From Thermoanaerobaculales bacterium (GTDB lineage: Bacteria; Acidobacteriota; Thermoanaerobaculia; Thermoanaerobaculales; Sulfomarinibacteraceae): 64,000 bases of DNA. The position numbers and the translations under genes were made by a program. The notes under the pieces are model-generated. The model was given only the letters and a program-made list of their open reading frames with translations. It had not been told where the DNA came from and made no database searches. Below, in pieces: positions 21,535-29,765 of the stretch. How positions within the stretch are numbered: the first letter of the stretch is position 1; every line of letters starts with the position of its first letter. The stretch lies in NCBI GenBank assembly GCA_035358815.1, contig DAOPQC010000004.1, positions 1 to 64,000 on the forward strand. The letters run 5' to 3'.

Positions 21535-22281
21535 ATGCAACGGCTGGGAAGGAACAGCGTCCGCCTCAAGGAGCTGCGGGCGCGGGTGCGGGAGCGGCGG
21601 CCGGGCGAGGTCGTGGTGGACGGCCGCCGGGTGATCGGCGACCTGGTCCGGTGGGGGGTGCCGCTGCTCGAGCTCTACGTGGCGGATGGGACCCAGCCGG
21701 AGCCGGCGATCGTCGCTGCCGCGCTCGGCGCATGGCAGGTCGAGACGCCACTCTTCGAGGGCCTCGCCCCGACTCGCCATCCGCAGGGCGTGCTGGCGGT
21801 GGTGCCGGAGCCGGCCGGCCGGGCCTGGCCGGGCCGCAGCGGCGTCGCGCTGTTTCTCGACGGCCTCCAGGACCCCGGCAACCTGGGCGCCATCGTGCGC
21901 TCGGCGGCGGCTCTCGGGGCGTCGGCCGTTCTGCTTTCGGAGGGGTGTGCCGACCCCTTCCACCCGGCAGCGGTCCGCGGATCGGCGGGCGCGGTGTTCC
22001 GGGTCGTGCTCGAGCGCGGAGTGGCGGCAGAGCGGGCCATCGGCCGGGTCCGCAGCCGGGGCGGCTCGGCCTGGGCGGCCGACGCCGCAGGCTCGCCCGT
22101 GTCGGGGTGGCGGCCGCGCCGGCCGACCCTCCTGCTGCTCGGCGCCGAGGGCGCCGGGCTGAGCGAGGCCGCGCTGGCGGACGTCGACGGCCAGGTGGCC
22201 ATCCCGCTCGAGCGCGACGTCGAGTCGCTCAACGTCGCGGTCGCGGCCGGGATCCTGCTCCACCACCTGCGCAGCGCGTGA
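21535..22281 (+). CDS. TrmH/SpoU family RNA 2'-O-methyltransferase
   Basis: 248 residues. An N-terminal substrate-binding part (residues 1-95) is followed by the SPOUT knot: motif 1 FLDGLQDPGNLGAIVRSAAA, motif 2 LLLLGAEGAGLS and motif 3 IPLERDVESLNVAVAAGILL. It uses S-adenosylmethionine to methylate rRNA or tRNA ribose, in the 23S Gm2251 (RlmB-like) or TrmH-type group. A TACTCT box lies 7 bases before the ATG without Shine-Dalgarno. It is convergent with selD, with a single base between the stop codons. Confidence 0.93.
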   Translation: MQRLGRNSVRLKELRARVRERRPGEVVVDGRRVIGDLVRWGVPLLELYVADGTQPEPAIVAAALGAWQVETPLFEGLAPTRHPQGVLAVVPEPAGRAWPGRSGVALFLDGLQDPGNLGAIVRSAAALGASAVLLSEGCADPFHPAAVRGSAGAVFRVVLERGVAAERAIGRVRSRGGSAWAADAAGSPVSGWRPRRPTLLLLGAEGAGLSEAALADVDGQVAIPLERDVESLNVAVAAGILLHHLRSA

Positions 22282-22282
22282 C

Positions 22283-23590
22283 CTACCGGGACGCCTTCAG
22301 GGCCACCACGCCCGCTGCACCGGCAGTCGCCCTGCCGATGATGGCGGACGACGGCAACCGTCGCTGCAGTCGGCGGGCGTCCGCCGCGGGCAGCGCGGCC
22401 AGCAGGCCCCCCGAGGTCTGAGGGTCGAGCGCCAGGTCGACCAGCAGCGGATCGGCGCCGTCGGCGATCTCGAGCACGCGGGCGACGCTGTCCCGGTTCT
22501 TGCCGGCGCCGGCCGGGACCAGCCCGGTGGCGGCGGCCTCGAGCGCACCGGGCAGCCGCGGCAGGGCGGCGAGGTCGAGCTCGAGGGTGAGGCCGGAAGC
22601 GTTCGCCATCTCGGCGGCGTGGCCGGCCAGGCCGAATCCGGTGACGTCGGTGACCGCATGGGGCTCGGCGTCGTGGAGCGCCTCGGCGGCGTCCCGGTTG
22701 AGGGTGCCCATCCAGCGCATCGCGGTGGCGAGGTGGCCGGGGTCGACCAGCTCGGCCTTCGCCGCGGTGGCCACCAGCCCGGTGCCGAGCGGCTTGGTGA
22801 GCAGCAGCAGGTCCCCCGCCTGGGCGCCGCCGTTGCGCCAGATCCGGTCGGGGTGGACGGTGCCGGTGACGGCCAGGCCGTAGAGCAGCTCGGTGCCCTC
22901 GACGGTGTGGCCGCCGGCGAGCACCGCCCCGGCCTCCTTGAGAGCGGTCAGGCCGCCGCGCAGGATCTCCTTGAGCACGTCGCGGCCGAGGCGCGCCAGC
23001 GGGAAGCTCACCAGGTTCATGGCGGCGAGCGGCCGGCCGCCCATCGCGTAGACGTCGGACAGGGCATTGACCGCCGCGATCCGGCCGAAGGTGAAGGGGT
23101 CGTCGACGATCGGCGGGAAGAAGTCGGTGGTGTGGATGATCGCGAGCTCGGGCGACACCCGGACCACGCCGGCGTCGTCGGCGAACTCGATGCCGACCAG
23201 CAGGTCCTCCGACTCCAGCCGCGGCAGGCCGCACAGGATCGTCTCCAGCAGTCCCTTGGCGAGCTTGGCGCCGCACCCGCCGTAGGCGCTGCCCCTGGTC
23301 AGGGCGGTGACCTCGGCCGGCGCCACCGCATCGAGCGCGCTCGGCGTCCAGGTCTCGCCGCGGCGGCGGTAGACCGACTCCGGCGCCAGGGCGGCGGCGG
23401 CGAGGACCTCGGCGAGCGCGTCGGCCTGGTCGGCTTGCGCTTCGAGCACCACCCCGCACTGGGAGCTGACAGCGCGCGGCGCCGGCACCGCATCCACGTT
23501 CAGCCCGCGCTCGCGGGCGGCACGCTCGGCCTGCATCACCCGCTGCGTGCTCCCGAAGACGATCAGCAGATCACGGCGCGTGGTCACCAC
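22283..23590 (-). CDS. selD: Selenide, water dikinase (SelD) with N-terminal DUF3343 domain
   Basis: 435 residues, about 85 more than ordinary SelD. Residues 5-70 (LLIVFGSTQRVMQAERAARE, then AVSSQCGVVLE) match DUF3343, a small domain proposed to carry Se or S. SelD proper begins near residue 90. The active-site loop GGCGAK has Cys106 and Lys109; this is the Cys form, not the Sec form. Glycine-rich and Asp motifs (EFADDAGVV, HTTDFF, GGHTVEG, DVTGFGLAGH) follow. It makes selenophosphate from selenide and ATP. Start is GTG 23590 with GAGGAG upstream. It is the last gene of the selenium locus, on the same strand as yedF and the desulfurase. Confidence 0.95.
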   Translation of the reverse strand: MVTTRRDLLIVFGSTQRVMQAERAARERGLNVDAVPAPRAVSSQCGVVLEAQADQADALAEVLAAAALAPESVYRRRGETWTPSALDAVAPAEVTALTRGSAYGGCGAKLAKGLLETILCGLPRLESEDLLVGIEFADDAGVVRVSPELAIIHTTDFFPPIVDDPFTFGRIAAVNALSDVYAMGGRPLAAMNLVSFPLARLGRDVLKEILRGGLTALKEAGAVLAGGHTVEGTELLYGLAVTGTVHPDRIWRNGGAQAGDLLLLTKPLGTGLVATAAKAELVDPGHLATAMRWMGTLNRDAAEALHDAEPHAVTDVTGFGLAGHAAEMANASGLTLELDLAALPRLPGALEAAATGLVPAGAGKNRDSVARVLEIADGADPLLVDLALDPQTSGGLLAALPAADARRLQRRLPSSAIIGRATAGAAGVVALKASR

Positions 23591-23658
23591 GCACGACTCC
23601 TCGCTGCAGCATGCACCTCCCAGATCATATACGCCCTCGCCAGTGTGGTACCGCGCGC

Positions 23659-23694
23659 TCCCGTTCCCCTTCCCGTGCCCGTTCCCGTTCCCGA
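23659..23694. repeat. (GTTCCC)n hexanucleotide run
   Basis: Imperfect copies of GTTCCC between the cysteine desulfurase and selD genes, same family as the other runs in this window. Confidence 0.65.
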
Positions 23695-23744
23695 ATCTGT
23701 TCGTGGCGCGGCGTGTTTGTGATCTTCACGCTGCGATCGCTGGC

Positions 23745-24908
23745 CTATCGGATGCTGTTCCTCGCCGCATCGCGGACTGCTTCGACAAGCCGATCCACGT
23801 CCTCCTCCGTGCTGAACGGACCGAAGCCGGCTCGCACGGTGCCGTCCGGGAAGGTCCCGAGCCGGCGGTGGGCGGCGGGAGCGCAGTGCAGGCCGGCCCG
23901 CAGCATGATCCCGCGCTCCCGGTCGAGCCGGTCGGACAGCTCGCCGGAGTCGACGCCGGGGACGGTGAACGACAGGATGCCGACGTGGGCCGCGGATCGA
24001 TCCCAGCCGTGCAGCCGGACACCGGGGATGGCGGCCAGCCCATCGGCTGCGCGGTGCGCCAGCGCCGTCTCGTGCGCCTGGACCGCCGCCACCGTGCGGT
24101 CGGCCAGCCACCCGCACGCCGCTTTGAGGCCGGCGATGCCCGGACCGTTGGCGCTGCCCGCCTCGAGCCGGTCGGGCAGCCACTGCGGCATCTCCTCGCT
24201 CTCCGAGCGGGAGCCGGTGCCGCCGCAGACCAGCGGCTCGACGTCGACGCCGTCGGCGAGCAGCAGCACGCCGACGCCGGCAGGGCCGAGCAGCCCCTTG
24301 TGGCCGGAGCACGCGAAGGCGGCGGCGCCGAGGCGGGAGAAGTCGATGGGCAGGCTGCCGGCGGTCTGGGCGCCGTCGACCAGCACCGGCACCGGCGCCA
24401 CGGCGACCGCGATCTCGGCGACCGGGAGCACGGCGCCGCTGACGTTCGAGGCGTGGCAGAGCACGACCAGGCGGGTCGGCGCGGCATGCGTCAGCGCGGC
24501 CACCTCCTGGGCCGACGGGACGCCGGTCACGGGCGCGCCCTCGGCGACCGCGATTTCGAGGCCGAGCCTGCCCTCGAGCCGCCGCAGCGGGCGCATCACC
24601 GCGTTGTGCTCGAGGGCAGAGACCACGACCCGGTCACCGGCGGCGAGCCACGAGCCGAGCACGGTGTTGATCCAGAAGGTCGCGCCGGGGCCGAGCAGGG
24701 TGCGCGCGGGATCGGCGCCGAGCAGATCGGCCACGAGCTGCCGGGCCTGCTCGATCGTGCGCGATGCGGCGACGGTCAGGCGGTGGCCGCCGCGGCCCGG
24801 GTTGCCGGCCTCCTCGAGGAGAAACCGGCGGACGGCATCGGCCACCCCGGGCGCCTTGGGGAACGAGGTCGCCCCGTGATCCAGGTAGATGCCGGAAGGC
24901 GCTGTCAC
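23745..24908 (-). CDS. Class V aminotransferase-fold cysteine desulfurase, selenium-locus type
   Basis: 387 residues from the GTG at 24908, which overlaps the yedF stop (GTGA). NPGRGGHRLTVAASR (36-50) is characteristic of the small cysteine desulfurase family often found beside yedF. VDGAQTAG (177-184) holds the PLP Asp, CSGHKGLLGP the Schiff-base Lys204, and RAGLHCAP the persulfide Cys342. It probably takes S or Se from cysteine or selenocysteine and passes it to YedF or to the DUF3343 domain. It is an IscS/CsdB relative rather than the house-keeping Fe-S desulfurase, since no iscU or sufE is near. Confidence 0.9.
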   Translation of the reverse strand: MTAPSGIYLDHGATSFPKAPGVADAVRRFLLEEAGNPGRGGHRLTVAASRTIEQARQLVADLLGADPARTLLGPGATFWINTVLGSWLAAGDRVVVSALEHNAVMRPLRRLEGRLGLEIAVAEGAPVTGVPSAQEVAALTHAAPTRLVVLCHASNVSGAVLPVAEIAVAVAPVPVLVDGAQTAGSLPIDFSRLGAAAFACSGHKGLLGPAGVGVLLLADGVDVEPLVCGGTGSRSESEEMPQWLPDRLEAGSANGPGIAGLKAACGWLADRTVAAVQAHETALAHRAADGLAAIPGVRLHGWDRSAAHVGILSFTVPGVDSGELSDRLDRERGIMLRAGLHCAPAAHRRLGTFPDGTVRAGFGPFSTEEDVDRLVEAVRDAARNSIR

Positions 24909-25537
24909 GGCCGGACGATCGAGCCCGCTCCGGCGAGCCGGCCGGCGATCTCGAGCATGTCGGTGACCCGGCCGACGGCCAGCCGGTCGACGAGCTCGAA
25001 GAAGTTGAGGCAGGTGCCGCAGGCGATGACCTCGACGCCCGCCGCCTCCAGGGCGCGCAGGTCGTCGAGCAGGGGGGAGCCTTCGCAGCACAGCTTGACG
25101 CCGCTGTTGTAGAAGACCAGGGTGTCGGGCTTGCGGTCGAGCTGGGCCTGGGTCTTGAGGAACGAGCGCAGCAGCAGTGAGCCCAGCTCGCCGTTCCCGG
25201 TGCCCATGGCGTCGCCGCCGACCTGGACGACCTGGGGCCGGCGCGCTCCGGTCGCGGCGGCGGCGTCCCCGGTCAGGTCGCAGGATGGCAGCGCCTGCTC
25301 GCGAGCCCCGACGCGGCCGGCTTGCGATCCGGCGGTGATGGTCAGCACGAACGTGCCGTCGCCGGGGTCGTCGACGACGACCTCGGCCCCGCGCGCGGCG
25401 GCGAATCGGCTGACGTTGGAGCGCGCCAGCTGGTCGGCGACGTGGAGCCTCAGCTGCCGCTCCCCGGCCTCGAGCGCCTCGCGCAGCCGGAGCACCGGGC
25501 CCGGGCAGGCAAGGGAACGAACGTCGATCTCCCTCAT
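24905..25537 (-). CDS. yedF: Sulfurtransferase-like selenium metabolism protein YedF
   Basis: 210 residues. The N-terminal TusA/SirA-like domain has the CPGP motif at Cys11; the C-terminal DsrE-like half contains KLCCEGS (Cys150, Cys151) and EVIACGTCLNFF (Cys173, Cys176). This two-domain form is YedF, which co-occurs with selD in bacteria that use selenium. It presumably relays selenium as persulfide. A GGAGGG site precedes the ATG. It is the first gene of the locus and its stop overlaps the desulfurase start. Confidence 0.93.
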   Translation of the reverse strand: MREIDVRSLACPGPVLRLREALEAGERQLRLHVADQLARSNVSRFAAARGAEVVVDDPGDGTFVLTITAGSQAGRVGAREQALPSCDLTGDAAAATGARRPQVVQVGGDAMGTGNGELGSLLLRSFLKTQAQLDRKPDTLVFYNSGVKLCCEGSPLLDDLRALEAAGVEVIACGTCLNFFELVDRLAVGRVTDMLEIAGRLAGAGSIVRP

Positions 25538-25551
25538 GAACGCCCTCCAGA

Positions 25552-25566
25552 CGGGATTTTATCCCG
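25552..25566. promoter_or_regulatory. Palindrome CGGGATTTTATCCCG over the yedF -10 region
   Basis: A 6-bp inverted repeat with a 3-base centre. On the minus strand it contains TAAAAT, a good -10 box 18 bases before the Shine-Dalgarno and start region of yedF. Position suggests an operator for the selenium locus; it may also act on the divergent gene, whose own TATCAT box is at 25611-25616. Confidence 0.45.
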
Positions 25567-25647
25567 ATCCGCGGCGACGCGCCGCGGCGGCGCCCGGCGT
25601 CGGATCGGGGTATCATGGAAGGAGATCTGACGCGACAGGAGGTGGTC

Positions 25648-26772
25648 ATGCTCGGAAGGGGCGTGCTGAGCCGGCTCCACACTCTGACCCAACAGAACAC
25701 TCACACCCTCACCGTGTACGTCGACATCGACCAGAACAAGCAGTCGAACCGGAAACGCGGCTACCTGGTGCAGGCGGAGGCGATGCTCAAGGAGCTGCGG
25801 GTCCAGCAAGGCCGCTCCCAGCGGCTCGACGCCGCCGCCGAGCGGGCCCTCGATCTGCTGCGGTCGATCAAGCCGGAAGGCAAGGCGGCGCTGGTGGTGG
25901 TCCATCCCGACACCGACCTCGGTGAGATCCACCAGATCGAGCTGCCGTTCGCGGCGGCGGCGCACTGGCGCCGGGGCGCCTTCCTGCGCCCGATCGTCGA
26001 GGCCATGGACGAGAACGAGCGCTACGGCGTGGTCCTCACCGACAACAAGCGGGCGCGTCTGTTCACCGCCCAGATGGGCGAGCTCACGGAGCACGAGGAC
26101 CTGCTGTCGGAGACCGGGTCGCGGGTCCGCGCCCTCGGCCCGGACCAGTGGCGCGCCCAGAAGCGGCACGACAGCCGGCACCAGGAGGAGGTCGCATCCC
26201 ACGCCAAGCGGGCGATCGACGCGCTCCACGACCTGTCGCTGCGCGCCCCCTTTGACCGGCTGATCGTGGCCGGCCCGCCACAGGCGACCGGCCAGCTGGT
26301 GCGGCTGCTGCCGAAGCGGCTGAGCGGCAAGCTGGTCGAGACCGTGACCATGCGGGTCGGGGCTGACCGCAAGGAGGTGCTCAACAAGATCCTGGCGGTC
26401 CAGCGCCGCATGGAGCGGGAGCAGGAGTCGAAGCTGGTCGAGGGCCTGCTGGCCGAGCTCCACGACGGCGGCAAGGCGGTGGCGGACTTCGCGAGCGTGC
26501 TCGATGCCGTCAACCAGGGGCGGGTGTGGAAGCTGTTCTACGCCAAGGGCCTGCGCAAGGAGGGCGGGGAGTGCAGGGAGTGTGGCGCCTACCTGCCGCA
26601 CTCGGTCGGGCCGTGCGTCTACTGCGACGGCGAGGTCCAGCCGCTGACCCAGGTCATCGACCGGCTCTCCCAGTCGGTGATGGAGACGGGCGGACAGGTC
26701 GAGGTGGTCGACGGGCCGGCGGCGGAAAGGATGAAGCCGCTGGGGTCGATCGCTGCGCTGCTGCGGTATTAG
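25648..26772 (+). CDS. Bacterial eRF1-like (baeRF/host-attachment type) protein with C-terminal zinc ribbon
   Basis: 374 residues from the ATG at 25648, chosen for the excellent AGGAGGTGGTC site; an ATG at 25615 is upstream of it. The middle (about 115-265) has the alternation of the eRF1/Pelota family: RYGVVLTDNKRARLFTAQMG, then RHDSRHQEEVASHAKRAIDAL and FDRLIVAGPP. Near the C-terminus CREC and CVYC form a likely zinc ribbon. Families of this kind are predicted to act on stalled ribosomes or peptidyl-tRNA, but most are unstudied. It is divergent from yedF. Confidence 0.7.
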   Translation: MLGRGVLSRLHTLTQQNTHTLTVYVDIDQNKQSNRKRGYLVQAEAMLKELRVQQGRSQRLDAAAERALDLLRSIKPEGKAALVVVHPDTDLGEIHQIELPFAAAAHWRRGAFLRPIVEAMDENERYGVVLTDNKRARLFTAQMGELTEHEDLLSETGSRVRALGPDQWRAQKRHDSRHQEEVASHAKRAIDALHDLSLRAPFDRLIVAGPPQATGQLVRLLPKRLSGKLVETVTMRVGADRKEVLNKILAVQRRMEREQESKLVEGLLAELHDGGKAVADFASVLDAVNQGRVWKLFYAKGLRKEGGECRECGAYLPHSVGPCVYCDGEVQPLTQVIDRLSQSVMETGGQVEVVDGPAAERMKPLGSIAALLRY

Positions 26773-27022
26773 TCGGGGATACTCACGAGCGATCGGCTGC
26801 GGACGGCGCAGCGCCCCACGCAGCGGTGCGCTCTCGCCTCGGGGTGGACGACGTCGTATCGAGATCTCTGCCATTCCCGTCTCAGACCCGGCCCCCCGTC
26901 CGCATCCTCCATCGTCCCCGGCGGATTCGCCTCCGTCCCCATCGGGTCCACGTGCCCACCGTGCACGGGACCTCGCCGCTCAGCGACAAAGATCCCCTCA
27001 CGGCTCCGAATGAGACGCCAGA
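26773..27022. other. Intergenic stretch without recognisable gene
   Basis: The space between the eRF1-like gene and the inverted repeat at 27023 shows no credible reading frame on either strand, RNA gene or terminator. Confidence 0.5.
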
Positions 27023-27061
27023 ATATTGAAAATTCTGCTTGCCTCGAAGAATTTTCAATAT
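27023..27061. promoter_or_regulatory. 14-bp perfect inverted repeat before the AAA/DUF4143 gene
   Basis: ATATTGAAAATTCT (27023-27036) and its exact complement AGAATTTTCAATAT (27048-27061) flank 11 bases. It is strikingly A+T-rich in a 70% GC window. The right arm ends 11 bases before the GTG start and adjoins a TAGACT box. Likely an operator, perhaps autoregulatory. Confidence 0.65.
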
Positions 27062-27072
27062 AGACTGAATCG

Positions 27073-28233
27073 GTGATTCCTCGAGACCGCGCTCTCGGTG
27101 AGGTCGCATCCCGCCTCGGCAAGTTCCCGGTCGTCGGCATCGTCGGCGCTCGCCAGGTTGGAAAGACCACTCTCGCCCGAGAAGTGGCCGCTCGCGGTTG
27201 GGACCAGGTGACCGTGTTCGATCTCGAGGACCCTCGGGATGAAGCCCGTCTTGCCGACCCCACCCTCGCGATCCAGGATCTTCGAGGTCTCGTTGTCATC
27301 GATGAGATTCAGCGGAGGCCAGAGCTTTTTCCGGTACTCCGAGTGATGTCAGATCGACCTCTGCTTCCGGCCCGTTTCCTGATCCTCGGAAGCGCCTCTC
27401 CGCACCTCCTGCGCCAGAGCTCGGAGTCGCTGGCTGGCAGGATCTCCTACCTCGAGCTGGGCGGGTTCAGCCCTGACGAGGTCGGGTTCGACCATCTGCG
27501 ACGGCTCTGGATTCGCGGTGGGTTCCCGAGGTCGTTTCTCGCCGGGTCGAACAAAGACAGCCTCGAGTGGCGCCTCGAGTTCATCCGCACCTTTCTCGAG
27601 CGGGACCTTCCGCAGCTGGGAATCTCCATCCCGGCGGCCGCGCTCAGAAGGCTGTGGACCATGCTCGCCCATTCCCACGGCCAGATCGCGAATCTCTCCT
27701 CGTTCGCACGGAGCTTCGGCGTGGCCGACACGACGGTCCGGCGGTACCTCGACGTGCTGACGTCCACCTTCGTCGTTCGCCAGCTTCAGCCCTGGCATGA
27801 AAACCTCCGCAAGCGTCAGGTCAAGTCGCCCAAGGTCTATCTGACCGACAGCGGAATCCTGCATGCACTCCTGAATCTGGTGGATCTGGAAGCTGTGGAA
27901 GGCCACCCCCAGGCGGGCGCCTCGTGGGAAGGGTTCGCTGCCGAAATCGTTCGGGAGCGCCTCGGGGCGCGCCGCGACGAGTGCTATTTCTGGGCGACGC
28001 ACGCCGGGGCGGAGATCGACCTGCTCGTGATTCGCGGGAAGTCAAGGCTGGGGTTCGAGTTCAAGCGGACCGTAGCGCCGACTGTGACGCGGTCCATGCG
28101 CGTCGCGCTTGAAGATCTCGGGCTCGAGAGAATCGATGTCATCCATGCCGGGGACGCCACGTTTCCACTGGCCGACCGCATCCGTGCGGTGCCCCTGGTG
28201 AGGCTGCTCGACGACCTGAAGCCTCTCGCGTGA
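27073..28233 (+). CDS. AAA+ ATPase of the DUF4143 (AAA_14) family
   Basis: 386 residues. Walker A GARQVGKTT (25-33), Walker B LVVIDEIQ (about 74-81), a sensor-1 region FLILGSASPHLL and the C-terminal DUF4143 nuclease-like domain (about 180-380), with the EIDLLVIRG segment typical of restriction-endonuclease folds. The GTG at 27073 has no Shine-Dalgarno; TAGACT lies exactly 6 bases upstream. The family is widely and patchily distributed, often acquired; its role is not known, and a toxin or defence function has been proposed. No partner gene is adjacent. Confidence 0.88.
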   Translation: MIPRDRALGEVASRLGKFPVVGIVGARQVGKTTLAREVAARGWDQVTVFDLEDPRDEARLADPTLAIQDLRGLVVIDEIQRRPELFPVLRVMSDRPLLPARFLILGSASPHLLRQSSESLAGRISYLELGGFSPDEVGFDHLRRLWIRGGFPRSFLAGSNKDSLEWRLEFIRTFLERDLPQLGISIPAAALRRLWTMLAHSHGQIANLSSFARSFGVADTTVRRYLDVLTSTFVVRQLQPWHENLRKRQVKSPKVYLTDSGILHALLNLVDLEAVEGHPQAGASWEGFAAEIVRERLGARRDECYFWATHAGAEIDLLVIRGKSRLGFEFKRTVAPTVTRSMRVALEDLGLERIDVIHAGDATFPLADRIRAVPLVRLLDDLKPLA

Positions 28234-28302
28234 GCCTGCTATCACACCCTGATCGCGTGCTGTGGGCGGTGTTCCAGGTTAGACGTCCGCCAAGCTCCGA
28301 GC

Positions 28303-28875
28303 TCAAGGCTCGGCGACGGGCAGGCGCCTGACGAGCGCTGCCACGAGCTTGAACTCGTCGCTGCCGCAGCGCTCGAGCAGCTCGAACAGCGCCGACTCAG
28401 TAGAAGTGATGGTGACCCCGGCGCAGGCCATGCGGTCGAGCGCCCACTGCTTGTCCGCGGGGCGCCGCGAGCTCACCGCGTCGTGCGGCACGTGGACCTG
28501 GAAGCCGGCTGCGGCGAGATCGAGCGCGGTCTGGAGGACGCAGACGTGCGCCTCGATGCCGGTGACGAGCGCCTGGCGGCGGCCCGTGGCCTTGAGCGCG
28601 GCGAGGACCGCCGGCTCCCTCGCGCACGAAAAGGTGTCCTTGACCAGGGGCGGTGCCGACAGCAGCCGGCCGAGCTCTGCGACGGTGGGGCCGAGGCCCT
28701 TGGGGTACTGCTCGGTGGCGAGCACCGGCACGCCGAGAAGGGCGCAGGCCTCGACCAGCACCGCGATCCGCGGCAGGTGACCCTGGTCGGCCATCACCGC
28801 GTTGATCCGCTCCTGGACGTCGACCACGAGCAGGACGGTCTCGCTGCGACTGAGAAGGTCGGTTGTCTGTGCCAT
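28303..28875 (-). CDS. Isochorismatase-family hydrolase
   Basis: 190 residues from the ATG at 28875, preceded by GGAGGG. The cysteine hydrolase triad can be seen: Asp in LLVVDVQERI, Lys in LVKDTFSC, and Cys in GIEAHVCVLQTALDL. It is closest in layout to YcaC-like members whose substrates are unknown. It is a single gene ending before the DUF4143 gene and facing it. Confidence 0.88.
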   Translation of the reverse strand: MAQTTDLLSRSETVLLVVDVQERINAVMADQGHLPRIAVLVEACALLGVPVLATEQYPKGLGPTVAELGRLLSAPPLVKDTFSCAREPAVLAALKATGRRQALVTGIEAHVCVLQTALDLAAAGFQVHVPHDAVSSRRPADKQWALDRMACAGVTITSTESALFELLERCGSDEFKLVAALVRRLPVAEP

Positions 28876-28939
28876 GCGCCCTCCGAGACCGGGAATCCTA
28901 CCAGCCAATCGCGCCGGGTGTGAACGACCGCGGAGACGG

Positions 28940-29653
28940 TCACGATCGCGAGGATGGATTGCGTCGTGGCCGTGGCGTCGCCCTGGGACCCGAAGTGGTG
29001 TCCAGAACGGTGTTCACGCGCCACTGACCGGGGTAGCGGATCAGCGGGTCGTGCCCAGGGCCCACTTGCTGCTCCGCATACACATCCCCGAACGGCTCCG
29101 GGTCCGGCTGCCACTGGATCGTACCGGTGTACGAGATCGTCGCCATCGGGTAGCCGATGTGGTCGGTCACCATGTGCTCGATGTTGCCGGCGTTGTCGAA
29201 GCGCGCCAGCAGCCGGTCGCCGAGATAGGCGTACGACCACTGCGGCGGCACCGGCTTGGGGGTTATCGGCTTGTCGAGGTACGGCCTGCCGTCCGGCAGC
29301 AGGTAGTGCCTCACGGTGCGCAGGAGGCCCCCGACCGGCCGCTTCGATCTGACCCGCCGGCCGTACGCGTCGTAGCTGTACTGCAGGCCCGAGTTGTGGG
29401 AGACGAGCTGGTTGCGGGGGCTGAAGGCGTAGGCCTGCGGCACGCCCCTGGTCTCAGCGATCAGGTTGCCGACCGCGTCGTGGGTGGTGAGGTAGGACTC
29501 CGGCCTGCCTCCCCAGGGCACCTCATCGACGCTCGCGAGCAGCCCGCTCGCAGCGTTGTAGTGGTAGTCCTCGTAGCTGCGCTGCCCAACCGGGCCGTAC
29601 TCCCGGCGCGTCCGGTTGCCCACCAGGTCGTACTCGTACTCGATCACTCCCAG
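28940..29653 (-). pseudogene. Truncated duplicate of the RHS core
   Basis: From about 29062 to 29653 this is essentially identical to 30978-31569 in the full-length rhs gene, including GVIEYEYDLVGNRTRREYG and the run through YAEQQVGPGHDPLIRYPGQ. It has no signal peptide, no upstream RHS repeats and no toxin tip; after WRV the frame continues into unrelated sequence and stops at 28940. This is the kind of remnant left by recombination between RHS cores. Confidence 0.8.
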
Positions 29654-29765
29654 CCCCGTCGCCCCCTGGCGCCAGGTGCCGGCATTGACGAGATCAACAC
29701 CGGCGCCTACGACGCAATCCGGCACCCTCTGATCACTGCCTGTGCCACCACCTATGCAGCGCTCA

